This document shows positions 20,168 through 33,225 of a stretch of DNA of 64,000 nucleotides, in pieces. Both the position numbers and the translations under genes were made by a program. This DNA is from Quercus robur (lineage: Eukaryota > Streptophyta > Magnoliopsida > Fagales > Fagaceae). The notes below the pieces were generated by a model. That model was not told where the DNA came from, searched no databases, and saw only the letters and a list, made by a program, of their open reading frames with translations. The stretch lies in contig NC_065542.1 of the NCBI RefSeq assembly GCF_932294415.1, positions 55,920,406 through 55,984,405 on the forward strand, written 5' to 3'. Numbering within the stretch: position 1 is the first letter of the stretch; every line of letters begins with the position of its first letter.

Positions 20168-23100
20168 CTTTAGAAATACTGAATGATTGTATTGTATTTC
20201 TCTAGTAATAGAATATACATAAGTGCCTTTATATAGGAAGCAGAGTGTGCAGTACAAGTAAGTGTGCTATACAAGTAAACAAGGTGGGCCCAAAACCCAC
20301 ATACCCTAATACACGTTAACAACCCCCCTCAAACTCAAGGTGGATGTGAGACCAACTTGAGGTTGTCAACCAAAGTGCGAAGACGTCCCTTAGGATGTGA
20401 CTTGGTGAAGATATCTGCAAGTTGATCTTTAGAAGAAACTGAGATCAGCTTGAGAGCACCATGGACAAGATGATAACGGATAAAATGACAATCGATCTCG
20501 ATGTGTTTAGTCCCTTCATGGAAGACATCATTGTGAGCAATATGAATGGCACTTTGGTTGTCACAATAAAGAACAGTAGCAGAGGATATGGATACACCTA
20601 AGTCTTTGAGAAGCCACCATAGTCAAAGGAGCTCAGATGTGGTATCAGTAAGGGCACGATATTCTGCTTCAGTACTGGAGCGGGCCACATGAGTTTGTTT
20701 CTTACTTCGCCAAGAAATCAGAGAAGAACCAAGAAGAAAGCAATAACCAGTGGTGGACCTGCGATCAGTGGGATCTCCTGCCCAATCAGTATCAGAAAAT
20801 GCACGGAGAACAAGAAGAGACTGAGCAGAGTAGAAAATACCATGGAAGAGAGTGCCCTTTAGGTATCGAAGAATGCGTAGAACAGCAGCATAGTGAGTCG
20901 ATCGTGGAGCAGACAGATACTGACTCACCTGGTGAATAGCATAGAAAATGTCTGGATGAGTGACAGTGAGATAAACTAGGCTGCCAACCAAGCGTCTGTA
21001 AAGAGAGGGATTAGACAACGGTTTCCCCCCTGACGGAGTCAGATGCGCATTAAGCTCAACTGGAGTGTCAACAGTCTTGCTATCAGTGAGTCCAGCTCGA
21101 GACAAGAGTTCAGAAGCATACTTGGCTTGAGTAATATAAAGTCCATCTGTAGAATGAGTGATTTCAAGACCCAAGAAGTAGCTGAGATGTCCAAGATCTT
21201 TCATCTTAAACTGCTGACTGAGAAAACCCTTGAGTTCTTGAATGCCACTAAAGTCATCACCAGTTATGATCATATCATCCACATATAGGAGAAGTAAAAT
21301 AGTGCCTTTGTCAGTCCGACGAAGAAATAAGGCAGAATCATAATGACTGGCCATGTAACCTAAGCGAGAGATGGTAGAGCTGAATTTGGCAAACCAAGCT
21401 TGTGGAGCTTGTTTAAAGCCATAAAGAGCACGCCGAAGGTAACAAACCTTATTTGATTCAACAGAGAGACCAGGAGGAGGTTGCATATAAACTTCTTCAC
21501 TTAAATCCCCATTAAAGAATGCATTTTTGACATCCATCTGAAAAACGTCCCATTTTCTGGCAGCAGCAACATCTAAGAGAGCTCGAACAAATGATATACG
21601 AGCAACCAGAACAAAGGTCTCTTCATAATCAATCTCATACTCTTGTGTAAAACCTTTTGCAATAAGACGAACTTTGTAGCGCTCAATAGACCTATCAGAG
21701 CGAGTCTTAATATTGTAGATTCACTTACAACCAACCACAAATTTCCCAGGGGGGAGAGTCACCAAATCCCAAGTATGGTTTTTAGATAATGCATCAAGTT
21801 CCTCTTTCATTGCAATCTGCCACAAAGGGTCAGTGGAAGCCTCACGATAGGTGTGAGGCTCATGCAGTGTAGCAAGGGCAGTGTAATAATGATAATCAAG
21901 TAAATGTGTAGGAATGGATCTTACCCGAGTTGAGTGATGAGGTGGAATGTCTTGTGCAAGATCTTCAGGCGGAGCATGAGCAGGGGACCCAAGCTCAGGG
22001 TTGGGTAGCTCATCTTCAACCTGTGCATCTTCCACCTGTTCATTAAAAGGTGAACTAGGAAAGGGATCAAAGGTATCTGGTGGTTGGACAGAGAAGTCTA
22101 TAGGAGGATCAGGAGCAACTACAGGAGGATCAGAAGCAGTTACAGAAGGAATATGTGCCTCATCTGGAAAAAGATCTAAAACAAAGGAGGAAGATAGGGA
22201 GGCACGAAAGTGAGAGAGCTCGACAAAGGAGCGATGTTCCCAAAAGACAACATTGCGGGAGATACGAAGACGATGAGAGACAGGATCATAACACCGATAC
22301 CCCTTTTGAGTTTCGCCGTAGCCAAGAAAACAACAAAGCCTTGACCGAGGCTCAAGTTTGTTATGCTCATGTGGCTGAAGAAGAACGAAACAAGCAGAAC
22401 CGAAGGAGCGAAGGTGGTGATAGTCTGGAGGTGACCTAAAAAGGCGCTCATATGGAGTTTGATTTTGAATAACAGGACTTGGAATGCGATTAATAGCATG
22501 AACAGCATGAAAGACAGCTTCACTCTAAAAAGGAGCAGGAACTTTAGCAGAGAGAAGAAGAGCACGAACAGTGTCAAGAATATGACGAAGTTTTCGTTTG
22601 GCTCTACCATTTTGCTGAGAGGTACCTGGACAAGTTAGTTGATGAACAGTGCCATAGGAATGCAAAACAGCTTGGAAAGCATATTGAGTGTACTCAAGAG
22701 CATTATCAGATCGAAAAATTTTGATACGTTTGGAAAATTGAGTTTCAACCATTTTTGCAAAATTAGAATATACTTGCAATAACTCAGAACGATGTTTCAT
22801 ATTAAAAATCCAGCTATAGCGAGAGTAATCATCAACAAAGACAACAAAATATCGAGACCCACCAATACTAGAGACAGAGGAAGGCCCCCAAACATCAGAA
22901 TGAATAAGGTCAAAGATATCAGTGGATATTGATTCACTAGTATTGAAAGGCAAAGCTGGTTGTTTTCCTAATTGATATGAAACACAATCAAAATTTTCTG
23001 TAGACACTGAACCTAACAAACCTCTAGAAGCCAATTGTTGTACATGAGAGGAAGATGCGTGACCAAGTCGAGCATGCCAAAGTGCAAGGGAAGGAGTAGA

Positions 23101-24709
23101 AGAAACTGCAGTAGCTGTAACAACAGAAACAGGAGCAACAGGTGGAAGACGAAGGTTGTCCACGGGAAACATATGTCCAACTCTGGGACCGGTCCCAAGC
23201 TCCTGTCCCGTCCTTGGATCTTGCACAATACACCCAGAATAATCAAAGATAATGTAATAACCTAACTCAGTTAATTGTCCCACAAAAAATAAATTGTAAG
23301 AAAGGTCAGGAACATTAAAGACACCAGGAACCGAGAGATTGGAGGTCAAAATGGAACCTATATTATGACCAGACATAGTTGAACCATTTGCTTTGTGAAT
23401 ATTAAGAGGGTGTGGTGCAGGTTTAAGTTCAGAAAATAAGGACGAGTGAGGAGTCATGTGATTGCAACAAGCAGAATCCATAAGCCAAGAGGAAGGAGAC
23501 ATATCAGATAAAGCTGAGAGAGAAGAGGAATAAGATGCATTACCAACCATACGAATGACATTGACGATGATATTTTTAAGGTCATCTGTGGACATGGTGA
23601 AAGTGCGTCCTGAAGATTTAAACTGTGCAGAGATGGGAGCCATTGGTTGGACACTCTTGGTGTTAGCAACAGTAGCAATGGAAATTGACACAGCTGATTT
23701 GTTGCGATGATAGCAAGTCTCAATATTGTAGCCAAAACGTTTGCAAAAATTGCAAAAACGTTTGCTGGATTGTCGGCGACGATTATTGCAACAAGAAGAA
23801 GACCTGTCCTTATTTTTCATTTAGAAGCAAAATATGCAGAAATGGACTGCAAAAATGAAATCTATGCGAAAAACTGGGTAAGGAGCACCTGGACCGCAAA
23901 AAGTCAACTTTGAGAAAAGTCAACGGTCAAAGTCAAAGTCAATGGTCAACAACTATGATGACGTTAGCAGGATGACGTAAGCTGAAGACCTCAGCTAGGC
24001 TGATGTGGATGATGACGTCAGCAGGTGCATAGAGGCACGTGGAGCGCGTGAGGCGCGTGAGTGAATCTCGCCGGAACTTTGGTCGGCGCGTGAGGGCGCG
24101 TGGAGAGTACGATGAGGCCGATTTTTCTCTGGTTATGTAGATCAGAGAAAGAAGATTCCGATGACGGCGGAGGTGAGTTGATCGGAGCAATACTGATGGC
24201 GCATGAGGCATGTGGACAAGCTACGGAATCTTTGATTGGCGCGTGGAAGGGTGTGAATGGTCAGCTGGTGATGATTCCAGCGGATTTGTGTAGATCGGTT
24301 GAAGATCTACCCGATGATAGGTCTTATGTCTTAATCGAAGATCCGGTGTGGAAGATCCGACGGAAGCAGTGATCTTGGTGGCGGTGATCGAGCTTCTGGC
24401 GGTGAAGATTCAACCTTTGCATCTCTGACGGCGGTGGAACAGTCAGGAGAGGGCACAGAAAAGGTTTACTGACCGATGAAGTCGAGGCAACGGAAAATAC
24501 CAACGAAGACAGGACTGCAAGACACAAGAAAATTAGAGCGATGGCTCTGATACCATGTTAGAAATACTGAATGATTGTATTGTATTTCTCTAGTAATAGA
24601 ATATACATAAGTGCCTTTATATAGGAGGTAGAGTGTGCAGTACAAGTAAGTGTGCTATACAAGTAAACAAGGTGGGCCTAAAGCCCACATACCCTAATAC
24701 ACGTTAACA
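20168..24709 (-). mobile_element. Ty1/copia retrotransposon, inactive
   Basis: The 4.5-kb element has 154-bp LTRs at 20168-20321 and 24556-24709, which differ at about 4 sites plus the first two bases of the left copy. It has a tRNA-iMet PBS (TGGTATCAGAGC, complement of 24544-24555) and a polypurine tract next to 20322. The polyprotein frame has three nonsense codons. Bases 23821-24543 hold no recognisable gag N-terminus, which seems lost. The flanks do not form a target-site duplication. Confidence 0.93.
20335..23820 (-). pseudogene. Copia polyprotein (zinc knuckle, integrase, RT, RNase H) with three nonsense codons
   Basis: A single reading frame runs from 23820 to a natural TGA at 20335-20337. 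It is interrupted only by stops at 22525-22527, 21721-21723 and 20623-20625, each where Trp is expected from context. The order is as follows: CCHC-like knuckle at the start; GAG-pre-integrase HHCC region (WHARLGHAS), whose final Cys appears as Tyr (DCVSYQLGK); integrase with D (HSDVWGPSS) and D (FRSDNALEY), but Lys in place of the catalytic Glu (QQNGRAKRK). RT (YVDDMIITGDD) and RNase H with a conserved end ([10 protein letters not shown]) follow. All the changes fit G-to-A on the coding strand. The element is dead by several independent lesions. Confidence 0.92.
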
Positions 24710-25432
24710 ATCTCGACATTGGACCATTTGAGGTGAATTTCCAAAACACACGGTTGCTTTCCATGTTACCATCCCTAACCTCTTCTAGACCTCATGTCAA
24801 TATCAATTAAGTTTTCAATTTTCTTTAGAATTTTCTCTTCAAAAGTAGGGCCATTTGGTTCACTATTTTTGTCCCCAAAAAAAAAAACACTTGTGATTTC
24901 AAAACTGGATATTTTCATCGTTTTTTTCCCAAAAAAAACACATTTGCGATTTCAAAACTGGATATTTTCCAATTTTGGATATTTGTTAAGATTTTCAAAC
25001 AACGAGATTGCACATTTTCAAATAGCACCAAAAAGCTTATCTCAGTATTGGACCATTTGAGTTGTATTTCCAAAACGCACGATTGCTTTCCATTTTACCA
25101 TCCCTAACCTCTTCTAGACCTGCATGTCAATATCAATTAAGTTTTCAATTTTCTTTAGAATTTTCGCTTCAAAAGTAGGGCCATTTGGTTCACTATTTTT
25201 GTTAAAAAAAAAAAAACACTTGTGATTTCAAAACAAGATATTTTCATCGTTTTTTCCCCCAAAGAAAAAACACATTTGCAATTTCAAAACCAGATATTTT
25301 CCAATTTTGGATATTAATTTGTTAAGATTTTCAAACAGCGAGATTGCACATTTTCAAATAGCACCAAAAAGCTTATCTCGATATTGGACCATTTGAGGTG
25401 CATTTCCAAAACGCATGGTTGCTTTCCATGCT
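24710..25432. repeat. ~335-bp tandem repeat field, right part
   Basis: The tail of one unit (from 'tctcgacattggaccatt') is followed by units starting near 24769 and 25099, a period of about 330 bp. Same unit as 19730-20167. Confidence 0.85.
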
Positions 25433-26341
25433 ACCAACTTACCATTGATTATTTTGCATATTGTCCCCACATTATCCTTAGCCTAAGATGGCGTTTAGAT
25501 GTCTGTCTTAAGAAAGGAATGAGTCACAAAATGAATTGTAAGCCCCAATACCTTCCTATTTATTGCACATACTAACTATTCTAATATATAAGAAAATTTT
25601 TTACATACTGCTGATGTGATGAGCAGTTACTGGTAAATAAAAAAAGTGATATTAATGGTTGGTTCAGATGAAAACCAATAAAAAGTTGATCACAACATTA
25701 GTTTGTAAAAATGTTACAAAATAGTTTGTGACTGGTGTAACATTACTCAATACAGTTTTCAATACATAAACTGGAAGCAATATTAATTTAAAGTATACAA
25801 TAATACAATCCTAAGAACAAGCTGCATGAGGCAATAAAGGAAGATACCCATATAATATGCATACAAAGATAACATGGAAGTACATATGAGAAACAATACG
25901 AGGAAGTCTTATTCTCCCGAACTTTTATAGTGCACAACATATTGTGCTTATTAGCATACAAATATAACATACGATGAGTACATATTATCAATAGTACAAA
26001 GGAAGTCCTACACTTCCGAATAACTTTTATTTTACACAGCATATTGTGCTTATTCTTCTTCTTCTTCTGGTTTTTTTGCTAAAACATATTGTTCTATTTC
26101 ATATGCATCATGCTATAGTCTTTTTTTCTAGCTCCCCCAGGGTAAGATATGCATCAATTTCTGTGGTTACATCAATTCCAAACTGAAGCATTGCATTTGG
26201 ATCAGGAACATCTGCATTGAGTTTCTCATATATTAAAGTCCAACGGACCAAACACCCCTCATCCTTTGGAGTGGCTTGAACAATAAATTTGAAACTCTGG
26301 TAAGACTCCTTGAGTACTCCTCCAATTACATTGTATGTAAC

Positions 26342-26581
26342 TAGGGATGGCAAATTGGTGGGTTTGGAGTGGGCATAATTGGGTTGGATATGTAAAACTC
26401 ATTTACCCATTAATACCCATTTAACTAATTGCTTTTAACCCAAATCTAACCCAACCCAATTATTATGGGTAAACTCCAACCCACCCAATTACCCAATTAT
26501 CAAAATTACCAAAATGCCACTAAAGTGAAAATGACCAAATTACTCTAAAATCTTAAAAAATGACCAAAATCACTCTATCAC

Positions 26582-26627
<46 letters not shown>

Positions 26628-28605
26628 AATAAATAGAGAAATTGTCAAATTCATTTCAAATTATTAAAAAAATCAACGGTTAATAAGCAAATTTATACTC
26701 AAAAGGATATCATTTTTGAAACAAGCAGAATTTCAATATTCATAAAAAAAAAAAAAAAAAAAACTCAATCACAATGATAAATACATGCTAAATGTGCATA
26801 ATTAGATTTGAGCTATGCTTTTTGTGGAAGTGATTCTTGGTAAAATTCTCGCAAGCCGCCTCAATCTCGGTGAGTTGTTCCGGCGACCCGAACTTGGGAT
26901 CGAACTCCCAAACTTGTCGTCCTACGTGACCGTTCAGCGTCCTCAGCTAGTGGCGACGCTACTCAGAGTCCAGGGTGTTCCTAGGAACACCCTGACTTGA
27001 AAAAAAAAAAATATATATATATATAATAATAATTTAAATTTTTTTATTTGTTTACCCTTAAAAAAAATAGGAACACCCTCAAACAATATTAGGAACACCC
27101 TCAAAATTTTTATGCCAAACAAATTTTGAACTAAAATCTATAAAATAAAAAAATAAAAAATTGTAACAGAGAATCTGAAAAGAAAAAAAAAAGGGCCAAA
27201 ATCATCAGTTTTTGTCATCACAGCCACTCACCACCACATCGCTGGTCACTTCCATGTCTCCAGCCACTTCCATTTGGTCAATCATAGTCTCCCCACCTGC
27301 TTCAGCTTCTTCTTCCTCGCCTTTTCTTCTCCGTTCTCTGTTTTTCTTCAACTTTTTCGCTTCTCTGTTCTTTGGTATTTCTAGTTTTGAATGCCAATTG
27401 TCGTGTATTGTTTTGTACACTAGAGTCCCACTCCCCACGTGAATACTGAAGTCATTAAATGAGTCAAAAGTCTTTAACTTTTGCACATTGATTTTTATTT
27501 CTTTTGTTTTTTCATTACTGCATTTAGTAAGTACATGTACTTGGTAATATTATTAAACTACAACTCTTCTTAAAAAAAAATTATTATACAACCATAATTA
27601 TTACTAATATTTAAAGGAATTATTATGTCAGACTTTAAAATCATTTTATATTTTTAAGAGAATATATAAAATTTTTAAGAGAATATATATATTTAGTGGT
27701 AATTTCAAAACGGTACACCGGTATTAACCGGTATTGAAATATTTCGTTTCTCTAGCTAAACCAAAATGGCCTCCGGTATGATATCGGAGACGCAAGGGTG
27801 TGTGCACACATGAGGTATGTGCTAGTGTGTGCTAATGCATAGTGGGGTGTATGCTAGACTGTTAGTAGTTAGTAAAAAAAATTAATGAAGCAACTAAACA
27901 TCAATAATTAATAATTTAATTAATTAATACATTATAAAAGACAAACAAATTAAATTATGTTAGGCTAAACAACAATTAATAATTTAATAATTAATGAAAC
28001 AACAATACAACAAATTATAGTTTATAAAAGAAAAACAAATTTATGAAACAACTAAACAACAATAATTAATAATTTTATTAATATTTCAAATAAACTTATA
28101 GTTTATTGTACAGGTACTTTTGTTCATTTCTTTTCTTTTCATTTTTTTTTCCTTTTAAGGTTTTTCAGTGTACAAAATGCAAATTTGTTTTGGTTTTAAG
28201 AACATTTTTTTTTTAAGCACAAACTTCATGCTGGCCAAATCTTGAATTTCAGTCGGTATTTACCAAAACGTCCCCAAAACAGACTGAAATTACCCGAAAT
28301 TTTTTCAAAGTATAATAGGAACACCCTAGACAAAATTCCTAGAGTCGCCACTGTCCTCAGCCATGGACTCCCTCCCTCAGCGATCTTCAGCTTCCACATT
28401 TTCAGCTACTATGCACAACGCAACAAACAATTAGCAGTGCAACTCAGAGAAACAAAATTTCGAGAGTGTAAAAAAGAAATTGACAATGGAGAGTTTTGCA
28501 TTTTACTTTCCAGTAATTGAAAACGGAATGTGCATGTGAATGAGAGAGAAGAAATATCGAGAGAAAGTTAAGAGTGTTTGGTTCTCGAGAAAATGAAAGA
28601 AAGAA

Positions 28606-28654
<49 letters not shown>

Positions 28655-28903
28655 AAGAAAGAGGAAAAAAAAGAAAACGCTGGGTTTTTTTTTTTGGGTG
28701 GGAAGGGTTGTGTTGAATTTGGATGTATTGTTTTTGGGTTAAATGGGCTTCAATGAGTTTTTAGTTTAAACCCAATAATTATTGGATCTAATTGGATTGA
28801 TGCCCATTTAACCCAACTAATAATTGGGTGGGTTTGGGTTTAATTAGAGTAGATGGGTGGGTTTGGGTGGGCAAATGGGTTTGAACTTACTTTACCATCC
28901 CTA
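26342..28903. mobile_element. Non-autonomous hAT transposon in MLP exon 2
   Basis: The element has terminal inverted repeats TAGGGATGGCAAA / TAGGGATGGTAAA and a perfect 8-bp target duplication TATGTAAC (26334-26341 and 28904-28911), the hAT signature. The intact paralogue supplies the empty site. There is no transposase. It includes an A-run near 26583-26622, a GA run near 28612-28650, and a second hAT at 26948-28353. Confidence 0.9.
26948..28353. mobile_element. Second hAT-type transposon nested in the first
   Basis: The inverted ends are TAGTGGCGAC (left) and CAGTGGCGAC (reverse of right), with 8-bp target duplication TCCTCAGC at 26940-26947 and 28354-28361. The CAGTGGCG start is typical of a widespread plant hAT group. 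The 1.4-kb interior is AT-rich with no transposase; subterminal 'aggaacaccct' motifs occur repeatedly. Confidence 0.88.
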
Positions 28904-29075
28904 TATGTAACTGACTGGTTTTCATTATCCACCTTTTCAAGTATCTCCCTAGACATTACAGCTTTCCCATCTACATCTCAAACAAAAACAATTAATTGTA
29001 AAAACATCAAAACAAGAATGGACATGATATTAAACTTCAAACTTTTTTATTCTTGTTCACTTTAAAACTCAATTT

Positions 29076-29367
29076 GTAAAGGAAATTGAAAATAGACAAA
29101 AGACTGTTTTCAGTTTCTAGTTTTCAAAGCCAATGAAAGCATGAGTCTGATTTAATGAATCTATCTCAATTAATGAGTTAGCGCCAAGGTTCGAATCCTA
29201 GTAACAACATATTTCAATTTTCTCTATTTTTTTCTTCAAATTTTTTTATTTTTGAATTTCAACTAACCAAACATGTTTTTTTTTTTCAAAAATATAAGAA
29301 TTTTTTTTTCTATTCCCAAAAATAAGTTTTTGAAAATAGAAAACAAAAGCTATTACCAAACATAACC
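29076..29367. mobile_element. MITE remnant (Harbinger-like), arm A
   Basis: The right end reads ACCAAACATAACC followed by TTA, and the body matches the MITEs at 38187-38612 and 39325-40501. The left inverted repeat is missing. Confidence 0.5.
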
Positions 29368-29370
29368 TTA

Positions 29371-32300
29371 GTTTTTGCTCATATGTGTTTAATTAGTTGA
29401 AAGGATAAAAAAGTAAAGGAATAGAAAACTCTTTTATTAGATTGGGATAAAAAAATTAGATGATAGAAAATGTAACTTGTATAAACTTACTCTCATGTCC
29501 CTATTACATAATAATAATAATAATAATAACCCCAATTACATAAAATAATAATAATAATAATTTTAGTGGAAAGTTTTGTTCAATGAGGGAGGAGACAGGT
29601 AATCGATTTTTGTTCTAGATAGTACTCATTTTAAGCAGCAAAAATTCTCTTTAGAGAGTTATTCTCGTCGATGGTTGCTCTAAAGAAACAGTCAACCAAG
29701 TAAAGTTTCAGCTTTCCATTTACATAAAAATGCTGGGTGTGTTTTAACAGTTATAAACATGATAATTTTCTCCTTGTACACTTCCTTTACCTGTGAGATT
29801 AATCATCGAAGTATATCACAGAGATGTATATATTTATATCTTTAGGATTATCCATCTGTATGTGTAAAATTCAGTTATCTTCTTGTCATTTATTCCCCTT
29901 CTAAAATGATAGAACTAGACCCAATATTCCTACAAACTCACATGTTCTATAAATTTGATCTTAGGACCTCCCACGAGTGGTATATCAAAGTGCTGTTTGG
30001 TCTACATTTGATGACCTGCAGTCAGATTATGACTTAGCATCTATGGTTTTATTATGTTGCCTTCATCTCTCCCTCTATAGGAGGGAGGGGAAAGTCTTCA
30101 TGGACGTGTGTTTACTATTTGTTGTTGTAATAATTAAGTAATTGAGAAGTTGCTTCTTTTGATTTGTTTATGTGGGTGCCCATTTTAGACTTGGACTTGG
30201 AGGACCAAATGTACTTAAAATATGGCAATCATGCCCGGCGTGCTTGCTCGCTGTGACAGGCTTTAAGGGAAAGAAGAAAAAATAAAATGAAAGGAAGAAA
30301 AAGACAGCTCAAACGCCTTTATTTTTTGTCAAGTTCACATACTATAGTCTTTCTATGCCTAATGCCTTCAAGGTTTTAGAACATAGAGGCTGGTTTTGGT
30401 ATGATGGCATTTTATGTCACTTATGTTTTCAATGCTTTGGGGTAGTGCGTTTGTATTATCTCCCAAAAGCTATGTCCATGTGGGGTACAAAATACAAATA
30501 AGCTAAGCCAAGGAAACTGCAATGTTCCAACCTTTCATCCAAATAAATTAAAAAAAGGAAAGTGCAGTGTGTGGTACTGCTTTGGAGTAAATGTTGGGTA
30601 GGTAAATTTACTTAACTCTATTAAAATAAAGACAGGATTATAGCCAATTCAAGCATGGAGCATTACATCAAGAACGTGTTCAATAGTCGATCTGTGGTTT
30701 AGGTAAAATATAATGATATACTTAGTGTTTTTTTTAAAAGAATATACTTATTATGTTGATCTTACTTATAAGTCAAAAGAAATTGAATGATTTAATGTGA
30801 CAAGCCGGGCTAACCCATTTTTCATTGGTCAAAAAAAAAAAAAAAAAAAAAAAAAATTCAATAATGTGATTTCTTGATTCCATATGTATTTAGATTACAT
30901 TTTGTCAATACGTAGGATGTGATAGTCATGGTTTAATTTTGGTAGAATATATTTATTGAATCATTCTTTATAAAATCATTTTGCATTTCTCATATCCTGA
31001 ATCATTTCAGAACATGCTAGGTTTATAAGATTCGGACGTTCAATGAAATGATTTAGATCATGGCATGTGAAATTTATGTCATGTCATTTAACTTCAAGCA
31101 TGTGAAATGATAATTACTAGTTTTAAGCATGTGCTCATGTGTGTGCTTAGAAGCTTTTTTTTTTTTTTTTTCCCTAAAGGTTAATAATTTTTATTAATCA
31201 TAATTCGGAGTTGCAACATTCTTCAATCACAAAAAAACCTAAATGTGTGATGAGATTTATGCATTTGTCGGTAAAATAATTTTTATTATATAAATCTCAC
31301 TATACCCCTAGATATTCTTATGATTGAAGAATACAGTAACCCCAAATTATTATTAATGAAAATTATTAACTTTTAAAAAGAAAAAAAAAATAGAAAAGCT
31401 TCTAAGCACGTTCATTTCAATCATTAAAAAACTTAGGGTTGTGATGAGGTTGCGCAATAAAATTTACATCCACATAATATACATTGAAAAAGAAGATCTG
31501 TAACTCAATATTCCTCATCACCACACAGAGTACCACAATGTTGTTGGTTAAGAATTTCCGTGCGATCAAGGCTCCATCATTTAGGATAAAATTTGTGAAG
31601 CATTAACAAAGTTGAAATAGTTTTAAGTAATTTTTGGGTCTCTTTCAAGGAAACTGCGCTTATAAACCAAGCCAAAACTATCTTTTCCCAAGCTTGTTAA
31701 TTACTAAAAAGTAATCTATCTTGTCTCTGAAATGATCTAAAAAGTTTGGATTTGGCAACTGGCCTACGTTTGAGCTTTGCGATGATGATGAGTTTCTTGT
31801 TCAGTCACTTGTGATGGGATTTGGTTAGTTGGTTTCCATCTAAGTTCTCTTATTAATGTATTTTTTCTCTCTAATTTGTGAAATTTACTCTGAATGCTTT
31901 AGGGATTGTATTTGTTAAGTGGAACTTTGAATTCAAAACTTTGTGAATTTGGTGAAAGTGTAGATGGTCTTATGCGTATGATGATAAACTAGGCTTTAGG
32001 TACGCCATTGCTTTATTGGTTTTGTTGGAAGTGCTTACGAGTCCTGAGGGCACATTCAATGCAAAAGAGAATTGGAAATCAGCTTTTTGGATTACACTCG
32101 CAGGAATCAGTTGTGATAACAATGTTCATTGCTTTTGACTTTTATGTTATGGTTGATAATGTCGTGGGCATCATTTTAGCTGCTAAATTCAATTGGGTCT
32201 TCAATTATTTTTATTTTCAACTCACTAGAAAATTTGGTATTCACAATTTGGCACATAATGTGAATTAGAATGTTCACCTGTGCATTTTATAGTGGTGGAA

Positions 32301-32970
32301 GGTTTCTGCAAGTGTTTGTCACAATTGGACATTAATGTAATGGAGAACTTTTTTTTTTTTTTTTTGCATGCTTTCTAACATAATTAACTTTACTCCATCT
32401 CCTGTATAAAACCTTGACATTGAAGGACTTCTGGGAATATCTATTTGAATGTAAAAATGTTGACTTGGTGTAGTTGTTGAGTTTGAATGATCTGATTATT
32501 TTTATTGATTAGTCTATGAGTCTGTAAACTTTAGGAGCAACACCAAGATCTTTGGGTTCCAACATCAAAGTTCAGAGTTGTCAAAATATGACTTGATTAT
32601 TGATATTCAGTTATACTACTGGCTGACGACAATAGCAAAAACATTTTATTTTTGTGCGTAGTATCATGTAATGTCTAAATTTTGGAGATACTACTGCTAT
32701 ATGTGTTGGGCTTATGCCCTCATTGAATTCTCAAGTCTGACATATTTTGAGATTTAATTTGGGTTCTTTTAAAACTAATGTGGCGGTACAGGTGTCATGG
32801 ATAGAAACCAACTTTGTAATTTACCCAAAATAAAAATAAAAGAACGGGATAAATAATTCCTTATATATATATTGTCATTTTTTGCAATTTACACCTAAAA
32901 TCATAATTTTGATAAGTTCTTACGAAACACTCAGTTTTTTCGAAAAGCAATGTCTAACACCTTTTACCAA
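29371..32970. other. Non-coding sequence of arm A
   Basis: ATA-type microsatellites near 29510-29560, poly-A/T runs, and the block 31850-32752 shared with arm B. A short frame in this block (about 32000-32110) has a similar counterpart at 42451-42600, but its product is not recognised and it breaks soon after. No gene is called. Confidence 0.55.
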
Positions 32971-32983
32971 ACATTATGCTTTT

Positions 32984-33212
32984 TTTCTTTTTTTTTTGGG
33001 TAGACGAAAGATTCACTCATTCATTAATATGTAAACAGTCATAATGCAAAGCTTCTACAATAGGTGGGGGCTCATCCTCCATCCAATACAAAACATCCAC
33101 AATGTTCCTAGCAAATCTAGCTAAGGAATGAGCCACCATGTTCCCTTCCCTTTTAACACAGCTAATACCAACAGATTACCAACCCAAAGAATAAGATCTA
33201 ATGTCATCAACT
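32984..33212 (-). mobile_element. 5'-truncated LINE insertion (RNase H tail)
   Basis: On the minus strand a short frame reads CVKREGNMVAHSLARFARN, typical of the C-terminal RNase H of plant LINEs, followed by an A-rich 3' tail. The 13-bp direct repeat ACATTATGCTTTT flanks it (32971-32983 and 33213-33225), a clear target-site duplication. Confidence 0.85.
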
Positions 33213-33225
33213 ACATTATGCTTTT

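Larger units (their letters stand above)
26108..28970 (-). pseudogene. Bet v 1/MLP-type gene, exon 2 only, disrupted by hAT
   Basis: Exon 2 of an MLP-like gene is split into 26108-26341 and 28912-28970 by a 2.6-kb hAT element plus an 8-bp target duplication. The coding text (FKFIVQATPKDEG, RWTLIYEKLN, FGIDVTTEIDAYL) is nearly the same as in the intact copy at 36339-36631. No exon 1 counterpart was found upstream (28971-31850), so this copy lost its 5' half as well. It cannot encode a Bet v 1 fold, because the first strands and the Gly-rich loop are missing. Confidence 0.9.
25498..32752. repeat. MLP-locus duplication, arm A
   Basis: Blocks match arm B (35693-43231) in the same order: 25498-26341 with 28904-29060, 29380-29720 and 31850-32752. 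Between blocks the arms differ by transposon insertions and by loss of MLP exon 1 in A. Bases 25433-26107 are non-coding flank of the MLP copy. Bases 29720-31850 have no counterpart in B and no gene that I can see. Confidence 0.85.

Noticed and set aside
23939..24211. Arg-rich minus-strand frame as copia gag
   Set aside because: No gag motif is visible, and it lies between PBS and the polyprotein start without matching the expected capsid region; probably leader.
24544..24555. tRNA-derived sequence
   Set aside because: This is the copia primer binding site complement, directly next to the LTR; no tRNA fold surrounds it.
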